Below, piece after piece: positions 8,143 through 18,159 of a DNA stretch of 64,000 bases. The notes beneath the pieces were generated by a model that was given only the letters and a program-made list of their open reading frames with translations, did no database searches and had not been told where the DNA came from. Source of the DNA: JAOARY01 sp045345765. Its GTDB lineage: Bacteria > Bacillota > Clostridia > Peptostreptococcales > Peptostreptococcaceae. The translations under genes were made by a program, and so were the position numbers. Positions within the stretch are counted from its first letter, which is position 1; each line of letters opens with the position of its first letter. Location of the stretch: assembly GCA_045345765.1 (NCBI GenBank), contig CP148265.1:62001-126000 (forward strand), written 5' to 3'.

Positions 8143-9153
8143 TTATAAATTTAAACCATCTTCTGTTTCATGTTTTTTTGGTCTCATCATCAAATCAATT
8201 ACAGATTCTTTTACATCCTTATTTTCATATAATACATTATAAATTTCTTCTGTAATTGGCATAGATATATCATAAATCTTCGAAAGATTGTAAGCTACAT
8301 TTGTAGCAACAATACCCTCAACAACCATATTTACTTCTTCTAAAGTTTGTTCTAGGCTATAACCTTTACCAATTAAATATCCTGCTTTTCTATTTCTACT
8401 GTGCTTGCTTGTACATGTAACGATTAAATCTCCAATTCCACTTAAGCCTGCAAAAGTTTCTACATTCGCACCCATTTTAACACCTAATCTTGTTATTTCT
8501 TTTATTCCTCTTGTCATTAAAGCTGCCTTTGTATTATCCCCATATCCAAGACCATCTATAATACCTACACCAAATGCAATTATATTCTTAAATGCACCAC
8601 CTAATTCCACACCTATTAAATCTTCATTTGTATATACCCTTAGTTTTGGACTTGTAAAAATTTCTTGTATATATTCTCTTGTTATTTCATCCTCTCCTGC
8701 GCAGACTAAAGTAGTAGGTAAATCTTTAGCCACTTCTTCAGCATGAGATGGTCCTGAAAGTGCAATATATTTATTATTTGGTAGTATTTCTTTGAATACA
8801 GTAGATAATCTTTTGTTACTTTCCTTTTCAAGGCCTTTCGCTAAATCAACAAAAACTTGATCTTTTGTAGCTTTATCTTCTAATTTCATTAAAATATTTC
8901 TAACTTGTTGAGAAGGAACAGCAAGTACTATTACATCTGCATCTTTTATAGATTTTTCTATATCATTAAATAAATTTATAGAACTTGAAAACACTATACC
9001 TGGTAAATATTTTATATTTTCCTTTGTTCTTTGTATTTTTTCTTTTTGTTCTTTACTTCTCATCCAAAGATTTATATTGTAATTTTTTTTAGATAGATGT
9101 ATTGCAATAGCACTTCCCCAGCTTCCTGCACCTAATATCGTTATGTTTTTCAT
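8143..9153 (-). CDS. gpsA: NAD(P)-dependent glycerol-3-phosphate dehydrogenase
   Basis: Reduces dihydroxyacetone phosphate to sn-glycerol 3-phosphate for phospholipid synthesis. The 336 residues are full length, with the dinucleotide fold GAGSWGSAIA near the N-terminus, the block LSGPSHAEEVA, catalytic Lys in GVELGGAFKNIIA, and GLSGIGDLIVTCTSKHSRNRKAG. It is downstream of der in the same direction, an arrangement common in Firmicutes, but a terminator lies between them. The ATG follows GAGGAGG. Confidence 0.97.
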   Translation of the reverse strand: MKNITILGAGSWGSAIAIHLSKKNYNINLWMRSKEQKEKIQRTKENIKYLPGIVFSSSINLFNDIEKSIKDADVIVLAVPSQQVRNILMKLEDKATKDQVFVDLAKGLEKESNKRLSTVFKEILPNNKYIALSGPSHAEEVAKDLPTTLVCAGEDEITREYIQEIFTSPKLRVYTNEDLIGVELGGAFKNIIAFGVGIIDGLGYGDNTKAALMTRGIKEITRLGVKMGANVETFAGLSGIGDLIVTCTSKHSRNRKAGYLIGKGYSLEQTLEEVNMVVEGIVATNVAYNLSKIYDISMPITEEIYNVLYENKDVKESVIDLMMRPKKHETEDGLNL

Positions 9154-9202
9154 ATTTTGCCTCCTCTATACTATATATTTAAATATAAATTAATTTCAAA
9201 TA

Positions 9203-9235
9203 AAAATAAACTAGACATTTTACAATGTCTAGTTT
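9203..9235 (-). terminator. Terminator after der
   Basis: A 12-bp perfect stem AAACTAGACATT/AATGTCTAGTTT with a 4-base loop is followed on the minus strand by a T-rich tract. It should end most der transcripts before gpsA. Confidence 0.85.
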
Positions 9236-9263
9236 AGCATACTTTTTTATATTTGTCCTTTGA

Positions 9264-10583
9264 TTAATCCTTTTTACTTCTAAATTCTAATTTTATTGGA
9301 GTTCCAGTAAAATCAAAATTATCTCTAATTTTATTTTCTAAATATCTAACATAAGAGAAATGTCTCAAATCCGGATTATTAACGAACAATGCAAATCTAG
9401 GTGGCTTAGATGCAACTTGAGTTGCATAATAAATCTTAAGTCTCTTACCTTTATCTGATGGAGGTTGATTCATCGCTACAGCTTCTCCAATCACATCATT
9501 TAATGCACCTGTTCCAACTTTTAATGAAGCATTATTATTAACTAGTTTTACAGTATCTAATACATTTTTAAGTCTTTGTTTTGTAAGTGCAGAAACAAAA
9601 ATCATTGGTGCGTAAGGTAAAAATGGTAGTTTTTCTCTTGTTGTTTTTTGATATTCTGCCATTGTTTTATTATCTTTTTCAATAAGATCCCATTTATTTA
9701 TAACTAATATTGCACATTTTCCAGCTTCCATAGCAAGTCCTGCTATTTTTGTATCTTGTTCTGTAACACCAACTGTTGCATCAATAACAATTAAAACAAC
9801 ATCAGATCTATCTATAGCAGTCATAGCTCTTAATATACTGTATTTTTCAACATTTTCATAAATTTTACTTTTCTTTCTAATACCTGCTGTATCTATAAGA
9901 ACAAACTTATCATCGCCTTCTTCAAAATAAGTATCAATCGCATCTCTTGTTGTTCCTGCAATTGGACTTACTATAACTCTTTCTTCACCTAGTATTCTAT
10001 TTATTATTGATGATTTCCCAGCATTAGGCTTTCCAACTATTGATACTTTTATTATATCTTCATCATATGAAGTGTCTAAATATTTTGGGAAATTCTTTAC
10101 TATTTCATCAAGTAAGTCTCCCAATCCTAATGCTCCTGATGCAGATATTTCAATTGGATCATCAAAACCAAACTCATAAAAATCATAAAAATGTTCACTT
10201 TTAGCTCCACATCCATCAACCTTATTTAAAACAAGAATAATAGGCTTTTTAGTCTTTCTTAAAATACTTGCTATTTCTCTATCATGTGGATTTAATCCTA
10301 ATTTTCCATCAGCAACAAATACAATTACATGTGCCATATCAATAGCAATTTCTGCTTGTTTTCTTATTTGAGATGGTATTAATTCATCTTTTTTAAATTC
10401 GATTCCACCTGTATCTATTAAAGTAAAATGATTATCTAACCATTCAACTTGTCCAAATATTCTATCTCTAGTAACACCTGGTGTATCTTCTACTATTGCT
10501 ATTCTTTTTCCTGTTAATTTATTGAATAATGTAGATTTTCCTACATTTGGTCTTCCAACTATCGCTACTATTGGTTTTTCCAT
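9264..10583 (-). CDS. der: GTPase Der (EngA), 50S ribosome assembly
   Basis: Tandem-GTPase needed for large-subunit assembly. From MEKPIVAIVGRPNVGKST the protein has 439 residues. The first G domain (1-165) has GRPNVGKS, DTGG and NKVD; the second (about 175-345) has GKPNAGKSS, DTAG and NKWD; a C-terminal KH-like domain (about 350-439) follows. The ATG three codons into the longest frame is preferred because GAGGGTG lies correctly before it, whereas the GTG start is inside that ribosome site. The DUF512 gene ends two bases upstream. Confidence 0.97.
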   Translation of the reverse strand: MEKPIVAIVGRPNVGKSTLFNKLTGKRIAIVEDTPGVTRDRIFGQVEWLDNHFTLIDTGGIEFKKDELIPSQIRKQAEIAIDMAHVIVFVADGKLGLNPHDREIASILRKTKKPIILVLNKVDGCGAKSEHFYDFYEFGFDDPIEISASGALGLGDLLDEIVKNFPKYLDTSYDEDIIKVSIVGKPNAGKSSIINRILGEERVIVSPIAGTTRDAIDTYFEEGDDKFVLIDTAGIRKKSKIYENVEKYSILRAMTAIDRSDVVLIVIDATVGVTEQDTKIAGLAMEAGKCAILVINKWDLIEKDNKTMAEYQKTTREKLPFLPYAPMIFVSALTKQRLKNVLDTVKLVNNNASLKVGTGALNDVIGEAVAMNQPPSDKGKRLKIYYATQVASKPPRFALFVNNPDLRHFSYVRYLENKIRDNFDFTGTPIKLEFRSKKD

Positions 10584-10585
10584 AA

Positions 10586-11923
10586 TTAGCACCCTCTTTT
10601 TAATAATATTTTTTTCAGTAAATCCTTACCTTCATTCAAAACTGGTATTATCTTAACATTTAAAGCTTTACTTACTTCTTCCACTTTATAGTCATCTAAA
10701 AATATATCCTCATCGCTTTTAAGCATTGATTTTGTGATTAATAAACTATCTCCTAATTCCTTATCTTTTAATTGTTCTATCAAGTCAATTCCTGTTATAA
10801 GACCAGAAACAGTTATTGTATTTCCAAAGAAATTATTATCTATTTGATATACATTTATTTTTAAATTCTTTATATATTTACTTGTTACTTCTTTTAAATA
10901 CATCATAAATTTATATGCTGATTTTCCAGTTGCAATTGATACTACTCTTTGTTCTTTATATTCAATTGGATAATATTTTATATATTTTAAATATTCATCT
11001 AATTGTCTTCTTATAAGTCCAATTCCATTTTCCAATTGTTTATACCCTTCATAATAAGAAGCATCTGGAACCTCTTTATCTGCCATAACATAAAATTCGT
11101 CTGATAAAAATACAAATCTTGTATTTAATTCTTCTAAGAACTTATCTTGCATAGCTTCAACTAACTCAATTACCTCTAATGAACTTTTTTTATCATATAT
11201 TTCAACAGGGAACAAGCCTTCTCTATACTTTGTTATCCCAATAGGCACAACAGCTACTGTTTTTACATTTTCTAATTTTTTTAAATCATATAGAGATTTT
11301 TTTAATTCATCTTTATCATTTATATTTTTACAAAGAACTATTTGGCAATTCATTTGTATATTAGCTTGTGATAATCTTTTCATTATTGAATAAGCCTTGC
11401 TTGCATTTTTATTATTTAACATCTTTACTCTAAGTTCTTCATTTGTTGTGTGTATAGATACATTAATCGGACTTATTCTATATTTTATAATCTTGTCAAT
11501 ATCTTTATCACTCATATTAGTAAGTGTTATAAAATTTCCTTGTAAAAATGATAATCTTGAATCATCATCTTTAAAATAAAGAGTCTTTCTCATATTTTTC
11601 GGAAGTTGGTCTATGAAACAAAATATACATTTATTTCTACATGTTTTTGCCTTATCAATTATAGGATTTTGAAATTCTATTCCAAGTTCCTCATCGATTT
11701 CTTTTTCTATTTCATATATATATATTTCACCATCTTTTTTTTGAATCTTTACTTCCAAATATTCCTCTGATATCAAAAATTTATATTCAATTATATCTTC
11801 AACTAAGTTTTCATTTATATCTAAAAGTATATCTCCAATTTCAATACCAAGTTCTTTTGCAATTGAATCATCATATACTTTACTTATTATATTTCTAATT
11901 TTTTTAGTTTCATTTAATTCCAA
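10586..11923 (-). CDS. DUF512 radical-SAM-like Fe-S protein
   Basis: 445 residues: an N-terminal PDZ-like segment (about 10-65, SIAKELGIEIGDILLDINEN), then a cysteine cluster C95-x3-C99-x2-C102 (CRNKCIFCF) typical of a radical-SAM [4Fe-4S] site, an SPINVSIHTTNEELR block, and the DUF512 C-terminus. The start is a TTG behind GTGGTGA. The gene is almost always next to der in Clostridia, and ends two bases before it here. No reaction is known; involvement in ribosome or cofactor biology is a guess from context. Confidence 0.85.
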   Translation of the reverse strand: MELNETKKIRNIISKVYDDSIAKELGIEIGDILLDINENLVEDIIEYKFLISEEYLEVKIQKKDGEIYIYEIEKEIDEELGIEFQNPIIDKAKTCRNKCIFCFIDQLPKNMRKTLYFKDDDSRLSFLQGNFITLTNMSDKDIDKIIKYRISPINVSIHTTNEELRVKMLNNKNASKAYSIMKRLSQANIQMNCQIVLCKNINDKDELKKSLYDLKKLENVKTVAVVPIGITKYREGLFPVEIYDKKSSLEVIELVEAMQDKFLEELNTRFVFLSDEFYVMADKEVPDASYYEGYKQLENGIGLIRRQLDEYLKYIKYYPIEYKEQRVVSIATGKSAYKFMMYLKEVTSKYIKNLKINVYQIDNNFFGNTITVSGLITGIDLIEQLKDKELGDSLLITKSMLKSDEDIFLDDYKVEEVSKALNVKIIPVLNEGKDLLKKILLKRGC

Positions 11924-12049
11924 CTTTTATCACCACTTTACTATTTTTCACATCATATTATATTATCATATTAAGACTTTATAATCAATTTTATTTTTTT
12001 ATAAATTTATACTTGTTTTATTGTTTAATCACTATTGATTTAACAACTC

Positions 12050-12097
12050 TTTAAATACAAAAAACTTTATTAAAATCCTAAGATTTTAATAAAGTTT
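12050..12097 (-). terminator. Terminator after AlbA-domain gene
   Basis: A perfect 16-bp stem (AAACTTTATTAAAATC and its complement around CTAA) with a T-run on the minus strand, ten bases beyond the stop codon of the AlbA/Schlafen-type gene. It separates that gene from the downstream DUF512-der unit. Confidence 0.88.
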
Positions 12098-12106
12098 CTT
12101 AATAAT

Positions 12107-13258
12107 TCAAAGCTTTAATTTCACTCCAGGTAATATAACCTTGAATAAATTCCTACTGTCTACATTCAAAAATTTAATCTTATTCTTTTTGTCCTTAAAG
12201 CTTTCTTTTATTCTAAGAATGCCAAGTCCACTTTCTAAATATCTCTTTTTATCATCCATAATAAGTATCTTTTGATAAATCCAATTATTTCTTCTGCTGT
12301 TATTTTTTTCTTTAATTATTGTGTTTTTTGTATCCCCATTTATTAAAATCCCTGGATTTGATATCTCAACTTTAGTTTTACTTATATAAATAATTATTTC
12401 TCTATGTTTATCCAAATAATCTCTATGGACAATAGCATTTCTTAAAGCCTCTAATATTGCTCTTAATGGATATTTATTATATTTAAACAAATCCACTAAA
12501 AATTCTTCGCTCTTATCAAGCATAAAAATCAAATTTCCTTTAAATACTTTTATATATTTTTTATCATCATAATGTATTATAATTCTAATATTTGCATGAT
12601 TTAGATATTTTTGAGGATAATCACTAAATAACAAAAGACCTCCTAATGTCAAACAGTAATCTGATTTACTTTGTTTTTTTAATATGCCCATTGATACAAG
12701 CAATTCATTTGTGATTTTATATTTTATATTTATTTTTTTTAGATATTCACTTAACAAGTCTAAATTTAAATCCTTAGTATTTGAATCATAAATAGGAATT
12801 AGTTCAGAATTTATAAATCCAGCTTCTTCAAACATACTTGCAACTTCAAATCTTCTAGCAACATCTGTAGTTGAACCTCTTCTTATATAAAAAGTTCCAT
12901 TTTGTCTTAATTGATGTGGTTTTTGGATACTTCTAAAAATCGTTAACACTCCAATATACTTGTTTTTATAATATATATATTCTATTTTTATTGGTATAGG
13001 GGGATCTAATCTATTTGCTATAATTTGTTGTATTTTTTCTTCCAACAAATCATCTTTTTTTATGCCTATAATTTTTTTTGATTTATCTTCAACTCCAAAA
13101 ATTATATATCCTCTACCACCACGACTATTTCCTATTGCTGATATATCTTTTGCAAGTTCTTTTTTATCTCCTGCTGTTTTTAAATTTAAATCTCTTTTAA
13201 AATCTAATTTTGCATATTCTCTTTTTCTAAGTAAAGTCTCTAATTTGCTGATATTCAT
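12107..13258 (-). CDS. AlbA_2 (Schlafen-like) domain ATP-binding protein
   Basis: 383 residues. The N-terminus (about 10-130) matches the divergent AAA_4/AlbA_2 family: LDFKRDL, DISAIGNSRGGRGYIIFGVED and the FYIRRGSTT motif. The C-terminal half has EALRNAIVHRDY (about 270-281) and VEISNPG, which resemble the N and G1 boxes of a GHKL-type ATP-binding domain. Such proteins are annotated as putative transcriptional regulators or helicases; some relatives serve in phage defence. It has its own terminator and no obvious operon partner. Function not established. Confidence 0.75.
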   Translation of the reverse strand: MNISKLETLLRKREYAKLDFKRDLNLKTAGDKKELAKDISAIGNSRGGRGYIIFGVEDKSKKIIGIKKDDLLEEKIQQIIANRLDPPIPIKIEYIYYKNKYIGVLTIFRSIQKPHQLRQNGTFYIRRGSTTDVARRFEVASMFEEAGFINSELIPIYDSNTKDLNLDLLSEYLKKINIKYKITNELLVSMGILKKQSKSDYCLTLGGLLLFSDYPQKYLNHANIRIIIHYDDKKYIKVFKGNLIFMLDKSEEFLVDLFKYNKYPLRAILEALRNAIVHRDYLDKHREIIIYISKTKVEISNPGILINGDTKNTIIKEKNNSRRNNWIYQKILIMDDKKRYLESGLGILRIKESFKDKKNKIKFLNVDSRNLFKVILPGVKLKL

Positions 13259-13312
13259 ATAAATTCCCCCATATTTATTTGAATTTTAGATTTGTATTTA
13301 GAAATTTAAAAT

Positions 13313-14200
13313 TTACTCCATATAATTTATCAGTATTCCTATATTTTCTATATAAGATGTTATTTTATCTTTACTCTTTAAAAATTTGAATGGTTTAAAA
13401 CCAAGCCCTACTCCACTTGGAGTTCCCGTTATTATTATATCTCCCTTTCTTAATTTCATACCCTTAGATAAGTCTGATATCACATAATCTAAATCAAAAA
13501 TAAAATTTTTAGTATTTGAATTTTGTCTAAGTTCGTCATTTATAAAACATTTTATATCCAACTTCGGTGGGTATGAAATTACATCTTTGTAAGCTATATA
13601 CGGTCCCATTGGACAAAATCCTTCAAGCGATTTTCCTCTAAACCATTGCATATGCTTTCTTTGTATATTTCTTGCTGATATATCATTTATTATCGTATAT
13701 CCAAAAACATAATCTTTAGCATCTTCTTTATTTATATTTATACCATCTTTACCAATTATAACTGCCAATTCCACCTCGTAATCTATTTTATCTGTTATAT
13801 CTTCATGCATTGGAATTTTATCTAAGTGACCAACTGCTGGATCTGCAATTTTCATAAAATAAATAGGAAATTTAGGTATTTCATCATCTCCACCAGAAAG
13901 TCCCTTTACTTCTTCTATATGATCTTTATAATTCTTGCCAAGACATATTATATTTCTTTTTGGGTATTTTATTGGAGGATTTATTTTAACCTCATCATAT
14001 TTAATAGTCTTCATATTTTTTAAATTATAATTTTTTATGTAATCTATATCTTCATTAGTAAAATTATCTATTATAGAATTTATATCTTTAAATTCTTCAT
14101 ATTTTTGACCAAAATTTTTTAATTTATAGATTTCTCCGTCTAATTTAAATTTTATACCTAAAAAATTTTTATTTTGATAATTAAAGTCTAAAAAATACAT
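13313..14200 (-). CDS. Fumarylacetoacetate hydrolase family protein
   Basis: Metal-dependent hydrolase/decarboxylase/isomerase fold of 295 residues. A short N-terminal domain precedes the FAH domain, which has LGKNYKDHIEE, the metal ligands in DYEVELAVIIGKDG, NDISARN and the C-terminal ITGTPSGVGLGF. Members act on acylpyruvates, 2-oxo-hept-3-ene-dioate or oxaloacetate enol forms; the substrate cannot be read from sequence. Start behind AAGGAG. Stands alone, between the AlbA-type gene and a CoA-binding protein. Confidence 0.87.
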   Translation of the reverse strand: MYFLDFNYQNKNFLGIKFKLDGEIYKLKNFGQKYEEFKDINSIIDNFTNEDIDYIKNYNLKNMKTIKYDEVKINPPIKYPKRNIICLGKNYKDHIEEVKGLSGGDDEIPKFPIYFMKIADPAVGHLDKIPMHEDITDKIDYEVELAVIIGKDGININKEDAKDYVFGYTIINDISARNIQRKHMQWFRGKSLEGFCPMGPYIAYKDVISYPPKLDIKCFINDELRQNSNTKNFIFDLDYVISDLSKGMKLRKGDIIITGTPSGVGLGFKPFKFLKSKDKITSYIENIGILINYME

Positions 14201-14231
14201 AAAACCAACTCCTTATTATATTTTGATATAC

Positions 14232-14274
14232 TAAAAAAATATAGATAAATCTTATAAGATTTATCTATATTTTT
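14232..14274 (-). terminator. Terminator overlapping the CoA-binding gene stop
   Basis: An inverted repeat AATATAGATAAATCTT/AAGATTTATCTATATT with a T-run on the minus strand. The stop codon of the CoA-binding gene lies inside the stem. Confidence 0.8.
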
Positions 14275-14663
14275 GCTAAGTCAACATAAACACAATCAAA
14301 ATAAACAATTTCTAATTTATTTTGCTTTGATTTATCTAAAACTTCTTCATCAAACGCACCAGGTTGGAACCAAACATAATTTATATTACTTTTAACAATT
14401 TCATCTATAACTTTAATCGAAATTTTAGGCGAAACTACCATGCTAACACAATCAATATCATCATCTATTTCTAAAATAGATTTATAAATTTTTTCTCCAT
14501 CAATTTCATCATATTTAGGGTTAACTCCATAAACAGTAAAACCTTTTGCTTTTAATCTTTTAAATATTTTATAGCCAAATTTATCTTGATCTTGTGTAAC
14601 TCCTACTACAACCCATTTTTTCTTCTTTAGCATCTCAACTTTTACTTCATCTACTGATTTCAT
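14265..14663 (-). CDS. CoA-binding (YccU-like) domain protein
   Basis: A single Rossmann-type CoA_binding domain of 132 residues, with KKWVVVGVTQDQDKFGYKIF near the N-terminus, VYGVNPKYDEIDGEKIY, and the family block NYVWFQPGAFDEEVLDKSK. In related proteins this domain binds CoA, but the cellular role is unknown. Ribosome site AAGGAGTG. The 3' end is compacted so that the stop codon sits in the terminator hairpin. Confidence 0.85.
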   Translation of the reverse strand: MKSVDEVKVEMLKKKKWVVVGVTQDQDKFGYKIFKRLKAKGFTVYGVNPKYDEIDGEKIYKSILEIDDDIDCVSMVVSPKISIKVIDEIVKSNINYVWFQPGAFDEEVLDKSKQNKLEIVYFDCVYVDLAKI

Positions 14664-14735
14664 AAAATCACTCCTTGATAGAATTTACTTTTTGACATTA
14701 ATTATATTAAACTCTATATATAAATATAATATACT

Positions 14736-15389
14736 TTAAGAAAATATAAGTTCACCATCCTTACACGATATATAAAACTCTTCATTTTCAATTATATCCA
14801 CCTTTGCATTAGTTAAATCAATTAATTTACTTACAAGCGATTTAACTTCTTCTATTTCACAATATACAATTATACATACTTTATCTTCAAATATAGTATC
14901 ATTTATATAATAATTTTCATTCATTAAAAAATTTTGAATTTTCCCCATATTCGTATAATCTATATTTATTTTTAATTCTTGAAACATTTTCTTTTGCACA
15001 ATATTAGAAGCTTCTAATCCTATTTTTGCACCTTTTGTATATGCTCTTACAAGTCCGCCTGCACCTAACTTTATTCCTCCAAAATATCTTGTCACAACAA
15101 CAACAACATCTCTTAAATCTTCTTTTTTTATAACTTCTAAAGTCGGAATACCCGCAGTTCCACTAGGTTCTCCATCATCTGAATATCTTTGTATATTCAT
15201 ATCCAAACCTATTGTATATGCCCAAACATTATGGGTTGCATCCTTATGTTTTGTTTTTATCTCATCTATAAAAGCTCTTGCCTCTTCTTCTGTCTTTACA
15301 GGTTTGCAGTAACCTATGAATCTTGATTTCTCTATTATTATCTCATCTTGTCCAAATTGATGTACTGTATTATATTTTAAAAGCTTCAT
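14736..15389 (-). CDS. yigZ: YigZ / IMPACT family protein
   Basis: 217 residues. The N-terminal IMPACT domain (about 15-130) has EIIIEKSRFIGYC, KHKDATHNVWAY, SDDGEPSGTAG and VVTRYFGGIKLGAGGL; the C-terminal DUF1949 ferredoxin-like domain fills 140-205. Relatives include translation regulator IMPACT and Thermus YigZ; the bacterial role is unresolved. Preceded by a GGAGGAAAAAA ribosome site. No operon partner: flanked by its own spacer and the Lon-like gene's terminator. Confidence 0.92.
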   Translation of the reverse strand: MKLLKYNTVHQFGQDEIIIEKSRFIGYCKPVKTEEEARAFIDEIKTKHKDATHNVWAYTIGLDMNIQRYSDDGEPSGTAGIPTLEVIKKEDLRDVVVVVTRYFGGIKLGAGGLVRAYTKGAKIGLEASNIVQKKMFQELKINIDYTNMGKIQNFLMNENYYINDTIFEDKVCIIVYCEIEEVKSLVSKLIDLTNAKVDIIENEEFYISCKDGELIFS

Positions 15390-15489
15390 TTTTTTCCTCC
15401 AAATTGATATTATTAAATTTATTTTATAATAAAATATAATTTGATAATATCATTATAACATTTATAAATCTATAAAAAAAACCATTCTA

Positions 15490-15560
15490 TTTGCTTATTT
15501 TTTATAAAAAATAAGATTATGCCAAAATGAAAATAAATTTCAATTAACATAATCTTATAT
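15490..15560 (-). terminator. Terminator after the Lon-like gene
   Basis: On the minus strand ATAAGATTATG pairs with CATAATCTTAT across a 27-base loop that can form its own small GAAA/TTTC stem, followed by TTTTTTAT. Confidence 0.7.
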
Positions 15561-15581
15561 AAATTGATAGTATATTAAAAA

Positions 15582-18017
15582 TTATTTTTCATTTGTTTCG
15601 TTTTTATCACCATCTTTAGAATTATCTTCATTTGTTTTTAGTTTTTCATTTTCACTATCTTCATCCTTTTCTTTATCTTTTTTTCTCATTTTTTCTATTT
15701 CTTCTATAACAAGTTTATCTACTTCTTTATAATCCATTCCTGTTAATATTTCAATACCTTCATTAACATGAGAAATTGCATATATATTAAAATTACCTTT
15801 TCTAACTTCTTCTATTACCTCATCTTTTAACATTAAATTTTTAACATTTTGTTTTGGTATTATAACACCTTGGTTATTTGTAAATCCTTTTATTTTGCAT
15901 ATGTCAAAAAATCCTTCTATTTTCTCATTAACACCACCAATAGGTTGAATCTCTCCTTTTTGAGATATAGAACCTGTAACTGCAATATCTTGTCTTATCG
16001 GTATACCTGCAATACTAGAAAGTATCAAATAAAGTTCCGTACTAGAAGCGCTATCTCCATCAATACCTGAATAATTTTGTTCAAATGTTATTGATGTTGA
16101 TAATGACATAGGCTCTTCTTTTGCATATTTTTCTCCCAAATATCCACTTAAAATTAAAACCCCTTTATCATGTATACTACCACTATGTCTTACCTCTCTT
16201 TCTATATTTATAATTCCATTTTTTCCTTTGTAAGTTGATGCTGTTATTCTTGAAGGTTTTCCAAACATATAGTCCCCAGATCCCATAACAGCAAGTCCAT
16301 TTATTTGACCTACTTTTTTTCCATCAACATCTATTATTAGCGTATTATCTTCATAAAGTTCATTTAATTTATCTTCATATTTGCTATTTCTGTATTTTTT
16401 GCTATCTATAGCCTTTTCAACATCTTCCCTTGTAATATAGGTATTATGTTCATTACTGTAGGCATCTGCCTCATATAATATTTCAACAATTTTATTAAAT
16501 CTTGCACTTAATTTTTCCTTATTATCTGAAAGTCTTGCACTAAATTCTACAACCCTTTCAACAGCACTTTTATCAAAATGTTTAAGCCCAACTTCCTCAC
16601 AATGTGATGCTATAAATCTAGCAATTTTTAATACATTTTCTTCATTTCTTCTTAATTCAACATCGAAATCTGCCATTATCTTAAATAACTTTTTAAACTC
16701 TTCATCATATGAATATAAAACACTATAAGTTCTGTAATCTCCAACTAATATAACTTTTAAATCTATATCTATTGGCTCAGGCTTTAAAGTAGAAGTTACT
16801 ATATAACCATATTGTTTATTCAAACTCTCCATAGTAACCTTAGATGTTTTTAGCGCTCTTTTTAACGCTTCCCAAGCAAATGGATGAGAAAATAAATCTC
16901 TAACATTTAATATTAAAAATCCTCCATTAGCTTTATGCAAAGCTCCAGGCTTTAATTCTAAGAAATTTGTAGTTAAAACACCCATTTCATTTTTATATTC
17001 AATCATACCTGTTAGATTATAATATGTTGGATTTGTTTCATTTACAATACTAGCTCCTCTATTTTGACTATTATCTATAAATAAATTAACTTTATATCTA
17101 TTAAAAAATTTCATAGGATCTTTAACAGCTAAACCAAGAGGATTTTTCTTTGGAGTTTTGTCTCCTCTAAACTTATTTATATTTTCAATCATATCCTCTT
17201 TCATATCGTTTAGATAACCCAAAATTTTTTCTGTTTGTGCGTATTTTTCAACAATATCTTCTAAATGAAAATTAACTATTCTTTCTCCAGTTTTTTTATC
17301 CAAATCTTTTACTCTATTTCTGAATTTTTCTTCTAAAGTTTTTAATCTATTTAAATATTCTGTTACATCTTTATTTAATTCTAAGGATTTTTCTCTAATA
17401 CTTTCATATTCTTCTTCGCTAAGTTCCTTATATTCTTCATCACTAATTTGGCTACCATCTTCCTTTAAAGGTATACTAAAAAGACCTTGAGATGTTTGTT
17501 GGAACATAAAGCCCTTATCTTTTGTAAATTCATTTAATTCATCAAGTAAATTTTTACTTACGCTTTCATAACCTCTCATTATTTCTTCATTTCTAGATTC
17601 ATATTCTCTTGATGAAAATATTTTTGGAACTTCTTCTATTAATTTTTCAAGCATTTCTTCTATATCTCTTTTAAATTCCTTACCTTTACAAGCTTCAAAA
17701 CTTAAAGATATTGGTTCATCATATCTTTTAAAATTATAAACATATACATAATCTTTGTTAAAAGCCTTTTCTTTTGCAACTTTTTCGACCAAAGATTTTG
17801 TATAACTACCTCTTCCTGTTCCACTAATTCCAGCAACATATACATTATATCCCTTTTGTTTCATTTTTAATCCAAAACTAAGAGCATCTACAGCACGTTT
17901 TTGACCTATTATTCCTTTTAACGGCTTTAGATCTTTTGTTGTATTAAAATCAAATTCACTTAAATTACAATTACATTTCAATTCTTTATAATTAAGTTGA
18001 TAATTTTTAGCACTCAT
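15582..18017 (-). CDS. Lon-like ATP-dependent protease (AAA_32 type)
   Basis: ATP-dependent serine protease related to Lon but without the LAN domain (LonB-like bacterial family, COG1067 type). From MSAKNYQL (behind AGGGGGGAG) it has 811 residues. It has a P-loop-like GISGTGRGSYT with the Arg variant usual here, a long coiled insert (about 100-280), a second AAA part with NGGFLILNVRDLF, and a C-terminal Lon protease domain with catalytic Ser656 (GDSASS) and Lys699 (GGVNEK), 43 residues apart as in Lon. A 45-residue hydrophilic, acidic-basic tail closes it. Unlikely to be membrane-bound: no transmembrane segment is seen. Confidence 0.93.
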   Translation of the reverse strand: MSAKNYQLNYKELKCNCNLSEFDFNTTKDLKPLKGIIGQKRAVDALSFGLKMKQKGYNVYVAGISGTGRGSYTKSLVEKVAKEKAFNKDYVYVYNFKRYDEPISLSFEACKGKEFKRDIEEMLEKLIEEVPKIFSSREYESRNEEIMRGYESVSKNLLDELNEFTKDKGFMFQQTSQGLFSIPLKEDGSQISDEEYKELSEEEYESIREKSLELNKDVTEYLNRLKTLEEKFRNRVKDLDKKTGERIVNFHLEDIVEKYAQTEKILGYLNDMKEDMIENINKFRGDKTPKKNPLGLAVKDPMKFFNRYKVNLFIDNSQNRGASIVNETNPTYYNLTGMIEYKNEMGVLTTNFLELKPGALHKANGGFLILNVRDLFSHPFAWEALKRALKTSKVTMESLNKQYGYIVTSTLKPEPIDIDLKVILVGDYRTYSVLYSYDEEFKKLFKIMADFDVELRRNEENVLKIARFIASHCEEVGLKHFDKSAVERVVEFSARLSDNKEKLSARFNKIVEILYEADAYSNEHNTYITREDVEKAIDSKKYRNSKYEDKLNELYEDNTLIIDVDGKKVGQINGLAVMGSGDYMFGKPSRITASTYKGKNGIINIEREVRHSGSIHDKGVLILSGYLGEKYAKEEPMSLSTSITFEQNYSGIDGDSASSTELYLILSSIAGIPIRQDIAVTGSISQKGEIQPIGGVNEKIEGFFDICKIKGFTNNQGVIIPKQNVKNLMLKDEVIEEVRKGNFNIYAISHVNEGIEILTGMDYKEVDKLVIEEIEKMRKKDKEKDEDSENEKLKTNEDNSKDGDKNETNEK

Positions 18018-18082
18018 AAGCTCCCCCCTATTAATCATATTTTTTATATTTATTTCCGTATATCATTTTTTAAAACAAAATT

Positions 18083-18139
18083 ATAAAAAAAAGAGGTTAT
18101 CTAAATATATTCAAATATATATTTAGATAACCTCTTTTT
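18083..18139 (-). terminator. Terminator after LacI-type gene
   Basis: A strong inverted repeat (AAGAGGTTATCTAAATATAT and complement, 18091-18138) with eight or more T on the minus strand. Confidence 0.9.
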
Positions 18140-18159
18140 GAATTTATAAATATTTTTTA

